Shown one piece after another: positions 51,173-59,395 of a stretch of 64,000 nt of DNA. The position numbers and the translations under genes are program-made. Source of the DNA: Sinorhizobium shofinae (GTDB lineage Bacteria > Pseudomonadota > Alphaproteobacteria > Rhizobiales > Rhizobiaceae); assembly GCA_001704765.1 (NCBI GenBank), contig MBFK01000187.1, forward strand, positions 1 through 64,000, read 5' to 3'. The notes beneath the pieces were generated by a model. The model saw nothing but the letters and a program-made list of their open reading frames with translations, was not told the DNA's origin and did not search any database. The first letter of the stretch is position 1. Each line of letters starts with the position of its first letter.

Positions 51173-53148
51173 CGCTGGCGCCGACCTTGCTGGTCATCGC
51201 CTTCTTCCTGCTCGGGCCATCCAATTGGTCGCGTCGTCAAAGCTGGGCGCGGGCGATCACCTGTGCTTTCGTCGCGGCCGTGGCGCTGCGCTACATGATC
51301 TGGCGCTTCACCGAGACCGTTCTCCCCTATCCGAATGACGGCGCCAATTTCTATTGGGTCTGGTTCGTGTTCATCGTCGAGCTCCTCGGCTTTTCCGAGG
51401 TCGTGCTGTTCCTGATCCTGATGAGCCGCTATATCAACCGTAGCGCCGAGGCGGACCAGCTCGCACGTGCCTTCTTCGCGCGACGGGAAAGTGAGCTGCC
51501 GAGCGTCGACGTTTTCATACCGACCTACAACGAACCTCTCGACGTGCTGGAACGGACGATCGTCGGGGCGCTGGCGCTCGATTATCCGAAAGACAAGCTT
51601 ACGGTCTATGTGCTCGACGACGGGCGGCGCGACTGGCTCAAGACCTTCTGCGAGGGGCGGGGCGCGATCCATGTAACGCGAAGCGACAACGCCCATGCCA
51701 AAGCCGGCAACATGAACAATGGCTTGCGTGTCAGCTCCGGCGACTTCATCGCGGTTTTCGACGCGGACTTCGTGCCCTATCGCAACTTCCTCAAGCGGAC
51801 CTTGCCGTTCTTCCTGGACGAGACCATCGGCATCGTGCAGACGCCGCAGCATTTCTTCAATGTCGATCCGGTACAATCCAATCTTGGTCTCGAGAATATC
51901 TGGCCGGATGAACAGCGCCTGTTCTTCGACGAGATCGCGCCGAGCCGTGATGGCTGGGACGTGAGTTTCTGCTGCGGCTCCTGCTCGATCGCGCGCCGCA
52001 CGGCGGTCGATACGATCGGCGGCTTCCCGACCGAGTCAATCACCGAAGACCTCTTGACGACGCTTTCGATGCTCAACAAGGGCTACAAGACCCGCTACCT
52101 GAACGAACGGCTGTCGATGGGCCTGGCGGCCGAGAACCTGACCGGCTATTTCGTGCAGCGCGAACGCTGGTGCCAGGGCGGAATCCAGACGCTCTACCTG
52201 CATAACGGTCCCTTGCGCGGGCCGGGCCTCTCCGTTTTCCAGCGGATCATGTTCCTGCCGATGTCCTGGCTGGTGCAATATCTGGTCCGCTTTGCCGTGC
52301 TCTTCGTGCCGATCGCCTATCTCTGGTTCGGAGCCCTGCCGCTCTACTTCACCGACGTCGCCGACTACGTTTCGAACCAGGTGCCACTGCTGACCGCCTA
52401 TTTCCTGCTGATGCTCTGGTTGGCTCCGACACGTTACCTGCCCCTGGTCTCCACCGCTGTCGGCACTTTCGCGACCTTTCGCATGCTGCCGACGGTGCTT
52501 TCGAGCCTCGTGCGACCGTTCGGCAAACCCTTCAAGGTGACCCCCAAGGGCAGCGGCAACGAGGAAAACCTCTTCGATGCCTATACCTTTACCTGGATCG
52601 CGGCTTTCATCGTCGTCACGGCGGCGGGGCTGCTGATCAACATCGTCCCGGAGACCGCGCACATCCAGGGGTCGTTCTCGACGATCGCGGCGCTTTGGTC
52701 GGCTATCAATATCGTCGTGCTCGTCATCGCCTCGCTGATCTGCTTCGAGAAGCCGCGCCGCCTCCTCCAGGCCTTCAAGCTCGACGAAACCGCGGAGGTC
52801 GACGGCAGCGCGGGGCGCCTGGTGAGCCTTTCGCTCGATAAGGCAGTGGTGGCGGTTCCGACTGAAACACGGTTCAAGTCGACCCGCGTCACGTTGAATC
52901 TCGAGGGCTTTGCGCCGCTTCAAACAGAGCTCAAGCAGGTGACCCAGCGGCGCGGTGACATCAGCCGTTCCGGGGACACGCGGCGCTATTACCTGCATCT
53001 CCATTTCGACTTGCGCGGTTTCGAGCGCGACAAGATGATCATCAAGCTCTATACCGGCAACTATTCCCAGGACGTTCCAGATATCGACAAGGTGGCGGTC
53101 TCCGTGAACCTGTTGCTGCGCGCCTTCGGGCGGACCCGCACCGCCTAG
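51154..53148 (+). CDS. bgsA: BgsA-like glycosyltransferase for mixed-linkage beta-glucan
   Basis: The GTG at 51154 overlaps bgsB by 19 bases. The 664-residue product has N-terminal helices (about 7-90), a GT2 catalytic domain with VDVFIPTYNEPLDVLERTIV, YVLDDGRRDW, VFDADFVPYRN (DxD), SITEDLLTTLS (TED) and QRERWCQGG (QxxRW), further helices to about 545, and a cytosolic C-terminal domain (about 560-664) lacking a PilZ RxxxR. In S. meliloti BgsA makes a (1-3),(1-4)-beta-glucan and its non-PilZ C-terminal domain binds c-di-GMP. The layout here fits, so activation by c-di-GMP from the neighbouring GGDEF-EAL protein is plausible. Confidence 0.88.
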   Translation: MVQSLLALAPTLLVIAFFLLGPSNWSRRQSWARAITCAFVAAVALRYMIWRFTETVLPYPNDGANFYWVWFVFIVELLGFSEVVLFLILMSRYINRSAEADQLARAFFARRESELPSVDVFIPTYNEPLDVLERTIVGALALDYPKDKLTVYVLDDGRRDWLKTFCEGRGAIHVTRSDNAHAKAGNMNNGLRVSSGDFIAVFDADFVPYRNFLKRTLPFFLDETIGIVQTPQHFFNVDPVQSNLGLENIWPDEQRLFFDEIAPSRDGWDVSFCCGSCSIARRTAVDTIGGFPTESITEDLLTTLSMLNKGYKTRYLNERLSMGLAAENLTGYFVQRERWCQGGIQTLYLHNGPLRGPGLSVFQRIMFLPMSWLVQYLVRFAVLFVPIAYLWFGALPLYFTDVADYVSNQVPLLTAYFLLMLWLAPTRYLPLVSTAVGTFATFRMLPTVLSSLVRPFGKPFKVTPKGSGNEENLFDAYTFTWIAAFIVVTAAGLLINIVPETAHIQGSFSTIAALWSAINIVVLVIASLICFEKPRRLLQAFKLDETAEVDGSAGRLVSLSLDKAVVAVPTETRFKSTRVTLNLEGFAPLQTELKQVTQRRGDISRSGDTRRYYLHLHFDLRGFERDKMIIKLYTGNYSQDVPDIDKVAVSVNLLLRAFGRTRTA

Positions 53149-53348
53149 GTCGGGCCTGTGCCATCGCTCTGCCGTCGCTTGTCCAGTTGCAGTGAAAGTT
53201 GCACGCCGTGCTTGAGCGTGGGCAGGGAAAGTCCCAGCTGAATACGTCCGAATATTTGCCGCCGCCGCTCTTGACCACGCTCTCGCTGCTGGCGGGCCGC
53301 GGCGACCGCCGCCAGTGCACGCTCGATGACTTGCTCCGCATGGGTCAT
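53145..53348 (-). CDS. Small basic helical protein (67 residues)
   Basis: ATG 53348 has GGGAGG about 5 bases upstream. The product starts with an Ala-rich helix (THAEQVIERALAAVAAARQQ), continues into a very basic stretch (RERGQERRRQIFGRIQLGLS) and ends polar. It converges on bgsA, sharing 4 bases with its end. A palindrome CATTTGCAAATG lies 32 bases upstream. The composition is acceptable for coding, but it may be a chance frame. Function unknown. Confidence 0.4.
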   Translation of the reverse strand: MTHAEQVIERALAAVAAARQQRERGQERRRQIFGRIQLGLSLPTLKHGVQLSLQLDKRRQSDGTGPT

Positions 53349-53707
53349 GGAGGCCTCCCAAATGTTCATGGTCTGTTCTCATTTGCAAATGGGCGTGTCA
53401 ACCGGCTCGGAGGGGATTTGCCGAACCCTGCACCGACGTTATCGCGCGATAGAAGGGGGCCGCCGGGCTTCATGTCGGCGCTGCTCGCAGGGAACAGGAC
53501 GCTGATCCAATTGAACGCCAAGGCTTTTAGGCTTGCGGATCGCCGTGCTGGTATGGTTTGAGACTGTGCATAGGCTGCCCCTGCAGCGCCGTGCGTCGGT
53601 TCGGGCCGCATTAAGGTCGCTGCAGCATTTTGAATTGATGCATGGTTCCTTAAGTCGGCTCCGATAGGGAATCATGCAGCAGGCAGGACGGTGGACGGGT
53701 CCGGATC
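53349..53707. other. Divergent intergenic region with a 12-bp palindrome
   Basis: No gene is supported here. The perfect palindrome CATTTGCAAATG lies at 53380-53391. The right end carries the start of the LacI gene. Other open frames (for example around 53366-53675) overlap this region but have no ribosome binding site and poor composition. Confidence 0.4.
53380..53391. promoter_or_regulatory. Palindrome CATTTGCAAATG
   Basis: Perfect 12-bp palindrome between the small basic gene and the LacI gene. Its position 32 bases upstream of the small gene suggests a possible operator. It differs from the two operators at 63044 and 63185, so it is not an obvious LacI target. Confidence 0.3.
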
Positions 53708-54751
53708 GTGGAGCGAAAAACCAATCTCAAGGACGTTGCGCGTGAGGCGGGGGTCTCGCTCAGCACAGCGTCGCATGCCCTGAACGGAACCGCGCCGCTG
53801 ACCGTCGAGGTGCGCGAGCGGGTCCTCGAATCCGCACGCCGGCTCGGTTACCTCGAAAGCCGGCGGAAAAAGGCGACGATCGCGACCGTGCGCGTCGTTC
53901 TGCTCGCCTTGACGAGCGACGCCGCGCCGCAGAGTGACCTCAACATGGTGAGCTGGACGATCCTCAATGGCCTGCGGCGCGAATGCGAGAGGCGAGGGAT
54001 CCGCATCGTCCCCTTCGTCAGCGCCAGCACCCGCATCGATCCCGCCGAGGTGCGCGAGGCGGCGGAGGACGAGAACGTCGATGGCATCCTCATCCTGAAC
54101 GACGACAGGCCGGAACTCATCCGGGCGCTTTCCACGCTCGACAAGTCGATGGTCATCCTCAACGGTGAGGATCCCTCGATGCTGGTCGATACCGTGACGG
54201 TCGAAAACCGTTTCGGAGCGCGGCTCGGTACCGAGCATTTGCTCTCGCTCGGCCACCGCCGGATCCTGCACCTGACATGGCAGGGGCGCACGACGATCCG
54301 GCGGCGTTACGACGGCTATGTCGATGCCCATCTGGTTGCCGGCCTGCCGGCGCCGGAGAACATGGTCGTGGTCGCGGAAAGCTACGAGCCGCGTCATGGC
54401 GAGCAGGTGATCCGCGCCCTCTTGAAAGCGGACGGCAAGCTCAGGGGCGCCACGGCGATCTTCTGTGCTGCCGACAATCTGGCGCTCGGTTGCCTGGAGG
54501 CGCTCGCCGATGCCGGCATCCGCGTGCCGGAGGATGTTTCGGTGCTCGGTTTCGACGACATCGTGCCGGGCGAGTTCAGCGCGCCGCCACTCAGCACCAT
54601 CCAGATGCCGGCCGACCGTCTGGGCGCCGCCGCTCTCTCGCTGCTCGAGCAACGCTTGATCGCCAACGATCCGCTGCGCCCGGCGCATCGCCTCGAGCTC
54701 GGTTGCCGTCTGATCCTGAGGGGCAGCATCGCGCCGCCCCGGCGCTCCTGA
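53708..54751 (+). CDS. LacI/GalR family repressor of the pectin cluster
   Basis: Starts at GTG 53708. The 347-residue product has a LacI N-terminal helix-turn-helix (TNLKDVAREAGVSLSTASHA then LNGTAPLTVEVRERVLESAR) and a hinge, then a periplasmic-binding-like sensor domain with GTEHLLSLGHRRILHLTWQG and IFCAADNLALGCLEALADAG then VSVLGFDDI. It should bind a pectin-derived sugar and release DNA. It lies convergent with the transport operon (27 bases between stops); its likely sites are the two ATGAAAAT/ATTTTCAT palindromes at 63044 and 63185 near the operon's promoter. Confidence 0.9.
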   Translation: MERKTNLKDVAREAGVSLSTASHALNGTAPLTVEVRERVLESARRLGYLESRRKKATIATVRVVLLALTSDAAPQSDLNMVSWTILNGLRRECERRGIRIVPFVSASTRIDPAEVREAAEDENVDGILILNDDRPELIRALSTLDKSMVILNGEDPSMLVDTVTVENRFGARLGTEHLLSLGHRRILHLTWQGRTTIRRRYDGYVDAHLVAGLPAPENMVVVAESYEPRHGEQVIRALLKADGKLRGATAIFCAADNLALGCLEALADAGIRVPEDVSVLGFDDIVPGEFSAPPLSTIQMPADRLGAAALSLLEQRLIANDPLRPAHRLELGCRLILRGSIAPPRRS

Positions 54752-54778
54752 TCCGGGACATCCTCACTCGGCAAGCCT

Positions 54779-55837
54779 TCACTTCATGCCCGTCCCGGCA
54801 ATGCCGGTCGTGATGTAGCGCTGCAGGAAGAGGAATACCAGCGTCACCGGGATGAGGCTCAGGAAGGTCATCGCCAGGATGTAGTGCCATTGCACCGAGA
54901 ACTCGCCCTGGAAGGCATTGAGTCCGACCTGAAGCGTGAAGTTCTCGCGGCTGCTGAGCACGATCAAGGGCCAGAGGAAGTCGTTCCACCGCCAGAGCAC
55001 GGAGAAGATCGCCAGAACGGCGAGCGCCGGGGCGGTCAGTGGCAAGACGATGCGCCAGAAGATGCGGAACTCGCTTGCCGCATCGACCCGCGCCGCTTCG
55101 ATCAACTCGTCCGGAATGGTAAGCATGTATTGCCGCAGCAGGAACACGCCGGTCGGCGAGGCGACCGTCGGGATGATGACCCCCCAGAGATTGTCGACAA
55201 GGCCGACGCCGACGATGACGAGATAGGCCGGCACCATCACCACCGTGAGCGGGATCATCAGCGTCGAGATGATCAGCACAAAGATCGCCTTGTCGCCGCG
55301 GAAGCGATATTTCGACAGGGCGAAGGCCGCGAGCGCGTTGACGATCAGGGTCAGGAGCGTGGCGACGAAGGTGACAAAGACCGAATTCTTGAGGAAGGTC
55401 AGGAAGCTGAAGCGGGTTAGAGGATCCGTGTAGTTCTCCGTCGCGACCGTCAGTCGCTGGACCGGTGAAATGCTCTTGGTGTCGACACTGACGGGCTTGC
55501 CGGGCTTGTCCGGATCGACCATCTGGGCCTTGAGCCCGATGCGGCGGACCATTGCCATTTCCCGGGTCTCGCCATCGACCGTCATGTTCCAGAGGCTCAA
55601 GGGCTTGTCGAAACCCTGAACCTGCACCTGCACCGCCGCGCGTGGCAGGAGTGTCGGCGGAAAGCGGGTGATCTCCGCCTCCGGCTTCAGCGAGGACATG
55701 CCGGCCCACAGGACTGGCACGAGCACGGCGAGCGTCCCGCCGATCAGCCATAGCCAGGAGAGGATGTCGGTGATGTCGATCCGGCCGGCGCGCCGGGTGC
55801 GGGTGAAAAAGCCGATGGCACTGACATTGCCGGACAT
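54779..55837 (-). CDS. Sugar ABC transporter permease, MalG type, with periplasmic insertion
   Basis: The 352-residue product has six helices and the EAA loop LIEAARVDAASEFRIFWRIV then LPLTAP, with the MalG-type end GIAGTGMK. Between helix 1 and helix 2 lies an unusually long loop of about 100 residues (from about 55 to 155) that includes GFDKPLSLWNMTVDGETREM; ordinary MalG proteins are about 280-300 residues. The loop faces the periplasm and might contact the binding protein. It follows the MalF-type gene by 2 bases. Part of the importer with the ATPase at 56832-57935 and binding protein at 63215. Confidence 0.9.
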   Translation of the reverse strand: MSGNVSAIGFFTRTRRAGRIDITDILSWLWLIGGTLAVLVPVLWAGMSSLKPEAEITRFPPTLLPRAAVQVQVQGFDKPLSLWNMTVDGETREMAMVRRIGLKAQMVDPDKPGKPVSVDTKSISPVQRLTVATENYTDPLTRFSFLTFLKNSVFVTFVATLLTLIVNALAAFALSKYRFRGDKAIFVLIISTLMIPLTVVMVPAYLVIVGVGLVDNLWGVIIPTVASPTGVFLLRQYMLTIPDELIEAARVDAASEFRIFWRIVLPLTAPALAVLAIFSVLWRWNDFLWPLIVLSSRENFTLQVGLNAFQGEFSVQWHYILAMTFLSLIPVTLVFLFLQRYITTGIAGTGMK

Positions 55838-55839
55838 GA

Positions 55840-56829
55840 TCAGGACTCCGCCTTCTTGCCCAGGCGCAGCTGCACCAGGGTGAGCACCAGAAGCACCAGT
55901 CCCATGAGGACGGAGGCGGCCGAGGCGAGCCCGAACAGTCTGAGGTCGCCGGCAAAGGCCATCTGGTAGATGTATTGGACGAGGAATGTATTCGCCGTGC
56001 CAGGGCCGCCGCCATTGGTCAGCACCCAGGCCTCGTCGAAGATCTGCACCGAGCGGATCATCAAGAGGATCAACACGACGAGCAGGTTCGGCCCGAGAAG
56101 GGGCAGGGTGATGCGGAACAGGGTGCGCGACGGCGTGGCGGCGTCGATCGCCGCTGCTTCATAGAGGTCCTTGGGGATCGCCTGGAGGCCGGCGAGCAGG
56201 ATCAGCGTGTAGAAGCCCATGTGGAACCAGACTGAGACGACGACCACGAAGAAGCGCGACCAGCCGACGTCGAGGAGGAAGATTTCCGGCGGCACGCCGA
56301 GCATCTGCAGAAAGACATTGAGAAGCCCGTTGCGGTCCAGGAACCATTTCCAGATCAGGCCGATGACCACGGGCGACAGCAGAACCGGATAGAAGAACAT
56401 CGCCCGGAAGAAGCCGCGCGCGGCGATCGCCCGGTTGAGGATCAGCGCCGTGACGAGGGCGACGAGAAGGGTGGCGGCGACATTGAAGCCTACGAACCAG
56501 AGCGTGTTCCAGATCGCCGTCCAGAAGAGCGATTCCTCGCAGCTTCCCGGCACCAGGTAGCTGTCGCAGGTCAGCAGCTTGCGGAAATTTTCGAGGCCAA
56601 CGAAGGGGCGATGCGAGATCAGGAGCTCGGTGCCGCCGGTGAAGGCATAGCCGATGGCGATCGCGATCGGCAGGAAGGTGAAGATGCCGAAGAGCACCAG
56701 GTTCGGCGCGAGGAAGAGATAGGGCATCCGCCCCTTGCCGATCAGCCGCTCGACGGCGTTGATCGGCGCTTCGAAGAGCGCCATGACGAGGTCGAGTGCG
56801 CGGTCCGCGAGTCCTGTCGCCCGAGCCAT
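55840..56829 (-). CDS. Sugar ABC transporter permease, MalF type
   Basis: The 329-residue product has six helices; the N-terminal YLFLAPNLVLFGIFTFLPIA is the typical MalF first helix, and the EAA loop reads LYEAAAIDAATPSRTLFRIT then LPLLGP. A periplasmic loop carries two Cys (LLTCDSYLVPGSCEES), possibly a disulphide. It lies 2 bases after the ATPase gene and 2 before the MalG-type gene. It forms the channel for uptake of a pectin oligosaccharide or uronide, judged by the linked GH28 and GH105 genes. Confidence 0.92.
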   Translation of the reverse strand: MARATGLADRALDLVMALFEAPINAVERLIGKGRMPYLFLAPNLVLFGIFTFLPIAIAIGYAFTGGTELLISHRPFVGLENFRKLLTCDSYLVPGSCEESLFWTAIWNTLWFVGFNVAATLLVALVTALILNRAIAARGFFRAMFFYPVLLSPVVIGLIWKWFLDRNGLLNVFLQMLGVPPEIFLLDVGWSRFFVVVVSVWFHMGFYTLILLAGLQAIPKDLYEAAAIDAATPSRTLFRITLPLLGPNLLVVLILLMIRSVQIFDEAWVLTNGGGPGTANTFLVQYIYQMAFAGDLRLFGLASAASVLMGLVLLVLTLVQLRLGKKAES

Positions 56830-56831
56830 GG

Positions 56832-57935
56832 TCAGGCCCTCCCGCGCCCGGCGCGGGCAAGCGCGAGCTCGCTTGCCGGATCGAAGACATGTAGGCGGCC
56901 TTCGAGTGGCACGATCTTCAGAACGGCACCTTGCGGCGGAGCGAAATGGCCGGCCTGATGAACGATGATCTGCTCCGACTGTCCCTGAAGGTTTCCGTAG
57001 ACGTAGGTCTCGGTCCCGAGGCTCTCGTGATACCGGACCTCGAAAGGCAAGCCTTCACCGTCGGAAAGGGCGAAATGCGCGGGCCGGACGCCGGCAAGGA
57101 TCTCCTGTCCTGCGGTGACGGTGGCGGGAACGATGTGGCTGCGCAGCAATGTGCCGTAACCGACGTCCACCAGAGCGCTGCGAGCGTCGCCGATCACGAT
57201 CCTGCCTTTCAGGATGTTCATGCGCGGCGAGCCGAGGAAGCCCGCGACGAAGAGATTGCGCGGATGATCGAAGAGCTCGAGCGGCGTTCCCACCTGCTCG
57301 ATGCGGCCTGCCCGGAGCACGACGATCTTGTCGGCCATGGTCATCGCCTCGACCTGGTCGTGGGTGACATAGATCATCGTCGTCTGCATCTCGCGATGCA
57401 GCTTGGTGATCTCGGCGCGCGTCTGGACGCGAAGGGCCGCGTCGAGATTGGAGAGCGGCTCGTCGAAGAGGAAGATGTCCGGGTCACGCACGATGGCCCG
57501 GCCGATCGCCACGCGCTGGCGCTGCCCGCCGGAAAGCTGTTTAGGCCTGCGGTCGAGATAGGGCTCGATTGCCAGCATGCGGGCGGCCTCGGTGATCCGC
57601 GCGTCGATCTCTGCCCGCTTGAATTTCAGGTTCTCGAGACCGAAGGCGAGGTTCTTGCGGACGCTCATGTGCGGATAGAGGGCGTAGGACTGGAAGACCA
57701 TGGCGATCTTTCGCTCGGCGGGCGAAAACGCGCTGACATCCCGTCCGGCGATGGCGATCGATCCGGAGGTGACGTCCTCGAGACCGGCGATAATGCGCAA
57801 GAGGGTCGACTTGCCGCAGCCCGAAGGGCCGACGAAAACGACGAATTCGCCATTGTCGATCTGAAGGTTCACATCGTGCAGGACGGCAACCGCGCCGAAC
57901 GACTTGTTGAGATTGGTAAGCTTGAGATCTCCCAT
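56832..57935 (-). CDS. Sugar ABC transporter ATPase, MalK/UgpC type
   Basis: ATG 57935 has a GGGAGC site upstream and gives MGDLKLTNLNKSFGAVAVLH at the N-terminus; an ATG 21 bases earlier is less likely. The 367-residue product has Walker A GPSGCGKST, signature LSGGQRQRVAIGRA, Walker B IFLFDEPLSNLD, switch VTHDQVEAMTMADK and a MalK-type regulatory domain with VRPAHFALS. It powers the permeases encoded immediately downstream. A RIME-like repeat lies in the 125-base gap to GH28. Confidence 0.93.
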   Translation of the reverse strand: MGDLKLTNLNKSFGAVAVLHDVNLQIDNGEFVVFVGPSGCGKSTLLRIIAGLEDVTSGSIAIAGRDVSAFSPAERKIAMVFQSYALYPHMSVRKNLAFGLENLKFKRAEIDARITEAARMLAIEPYLDRRPKQLSGGQRQRVAIGRAIVRDPDIFLFDEPLSNLDAALRVQTRAEITKLHREMQTTMIYVTHDQVEAMTMADKIVVLRAGRIEQVGTPLELFDHPRNLFVAGFLGSPRMNILKGRIVIGDARSALVDVGYGTLLRSHIVPATVTAGQEILAGVRPAHFALSDGEGLPFEVRYHESLGTETYVYGNLQGQSEQIIVHQAGHFAPPQGAVLKIVPLEGRLHVFDPASELALARAGRGRA

Positions 57936-57949
57936 CGCCTGCTCCCGGT

Positions 57950-58058
57950 AGATCACGATGGTTTGGGTCGGTTCGACCGAAAATCATCGGCGTGATCGAG
58001 TCTAAGAAGTTAGAGCGGGATGCGGGCGGAAACCGCACGCACTTCTCCCATCCCGCTC
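57950..58058. repeat. RIME-like intergenic repeat, copy B
   Basis: Bases 57950-58018 align with copy A at 18485-18549. The element extends with a second hairpin: GAGCGGGATG (58013-58022) pairs with CATCCCGCTC (58049-58058). The two-palindrome layout over about 109 bases agrees with RIME elements described in Rhizobium. It occupies almost the whole gap between the GH28 stop and the ATPase start, and may act on mRNA stability or differential expression inside the operon. Confidence 0.75.
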
Positions 58059-58060
58059 GG

Positions 58061-59395
58061 TCAATTCGTCTCTTCGACGATATCCTTTACGTTCCAGCCT
58101 TCCGGCAAACGCGCCGGACGTTTGACTGCCACGTCCTGCGCGATCAGCCCCTCGACGCCTTTCAGAAAGATGGCGGGCACGCCGCCCGGGTAGTCGAGAA
58201 GGCCGACGATCCTGCCGTCTGTGCCGCGCGTCCAGGCGTTGGCACGTCCTGCCGCATCGGCGCTTGGAGCGATGTCCGCAAAGGTCGGCCTCAGATCGTA
58301 GCGAAGGCCGGTGCCGAGCGGCCCGGGCTCCTGACCGATCGTGATTGCGCGAAGCACGACATTTCGGATCCCGGCTTCGGAGGTGGAGACGAGGTTGATC
58401 GCGCCCTCCATGCGGCCGCTGATCTCTTCCACCAGAAGGTTCTCGACGGTACCCGCCCTGCGCTCCGGGCGCCGGTCGACCACCGTTACGGTCAACGCTT
58501 CGCCGGAGCCCCAGAAACCGTCGAGGGTTTCATGGCAATCGACCTCGATCCGCGAGAAACGGATATTTTTCATCTGGCCGCCGTCGCGCGAGAACAGGCC
58601 AAGCCCGCGATTGGACTCTCTGACCTTGCAATCCTCGAAGACGACGTTGCGGAAATCGCCGTGGGATTCCGTCCCCAGTTTGAGCGCGCAGCTCAGGCTC
58701 GCGACGGCGCAGCGGCGCACCGTCACGTCCTCGCAGGAGCCGATCGCCTTGCCGTCCGGTCCCATACTTGTCTTCAGGCAGATGCCGTCATCGGCGGTGG
58801 AAATGGCGCAATCCTCGATCAGCACGCGACGGCAGGCGTCGAGAACCATCCCGTCGGTGTTCGGCAGCCGCCGGTCGTTTGCAATTGTGACGTCGCGGAT
58901 GACGACATCCTCGCAATCGGCAAGATGCAGCGTCCACATCGGCGAGCCCGTCACGTGAAACCCGTCCAGGCCGATTTTCCGGCACCCCTCGAAGACGACC
59001 ACCCGAGGCCGGAACTCCGCCGGGACGAAGGTCCCGACGTCCGGGTCGTCGCCGGTGATGAAATGCTCGCCGCCCGCCTCGATCTTGCCCGGGCCGGTGA
59101 TCCGCACATTTTCGGCGTTCCTAGCGACGATCATGCCCCTGTTGGACTTTTCGGCGATGACGCTGACGGTCGTATCCCGATAGGCCGCGTAATCCGGAAT
59201 GGGGCGAAGCAGGGCGTCCTCGGCGAGATGCAATTCGACACCGCTCCTGAGGACAAGCCCGGCCGCCACATGCTCGCCCGCCAGAAGCGACACGCGGCCG
59301 CCGCCACGAGCGGCGGCACGGTCGATCGCCGATTGGACGTCGGCGGTCGCGTCGCGGCCGGTCGCACCTATGCTGAACTCGTGCAGCGTCGTCAC
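58061..59395 (-). CDS. GH28-family polygalacturonase-like protein
   Basis: The 444-residue product is a right-handed beta-helix of the GH28 type: start DVQSAIDRAAARGGGRVSLL, then RLPNTDGMVL (NTDG motif), AISTADDGICLK (catalytic Asp pair), LGTESHGDF (the His loop) and many repeated coil segments. It hydrolyses galacturonan or rhamnogalacturonan linkages. No signal peptide is seen, so it acts in the cytoplasm on imported oligomers. It overlaps the GH105 gene by 4 bases and precedes the transporter genes. A C-terminal extension with GVPAIFLKGVEGLIAQDVAV is normal for bacterial cytoplasmic members. Confidence 0.85.
   Translation of the reverse strand: MTTLHEFSIGATGRDATADVQSAIDRAAARGGGRVSLLAGEHVAAGLVLRSGVELHLAEDALLRPIPDYAAYRDTTVSVIAEKSNRGMIVARNAENVRITGPGKIEAGGEHFITGDDPDVGTFVPAEFRPRVVVFEGCRKIGLDGFHVTGSPMWTLHLADCEDVVIRDVTIANDRRLPNTDGMVLDACRRVLIEDCAISTADDGICLKTSMGPDGKAIGSCEDVTVRRCAVASLSCALKLGTESHGDFRNVVFEDCKVRESNRGLGLFSRDGGQMKNIRFSRIEVDCHETLDGFWGSGEALTVTVVDRRPERRAGTVENLLVEEISGRMEGAINLVSTSEAGIRNVVLRAITIGQEPGPLGTGLRYDLRPTFADIAPSADAAGRANAWTRGTDGRIVGLLDYPGGVPAIFLKGVEGLIAQDVAVKRPARLPEGWNVKDIVEETN

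Noticed and set aside
54591..56015. 474-codon frame in another frame of the MalG/MalF permease genes
   Set aside because: Arg/Pro/His-rich frame fully inside two clear permease genes and the end of the LacI gene.
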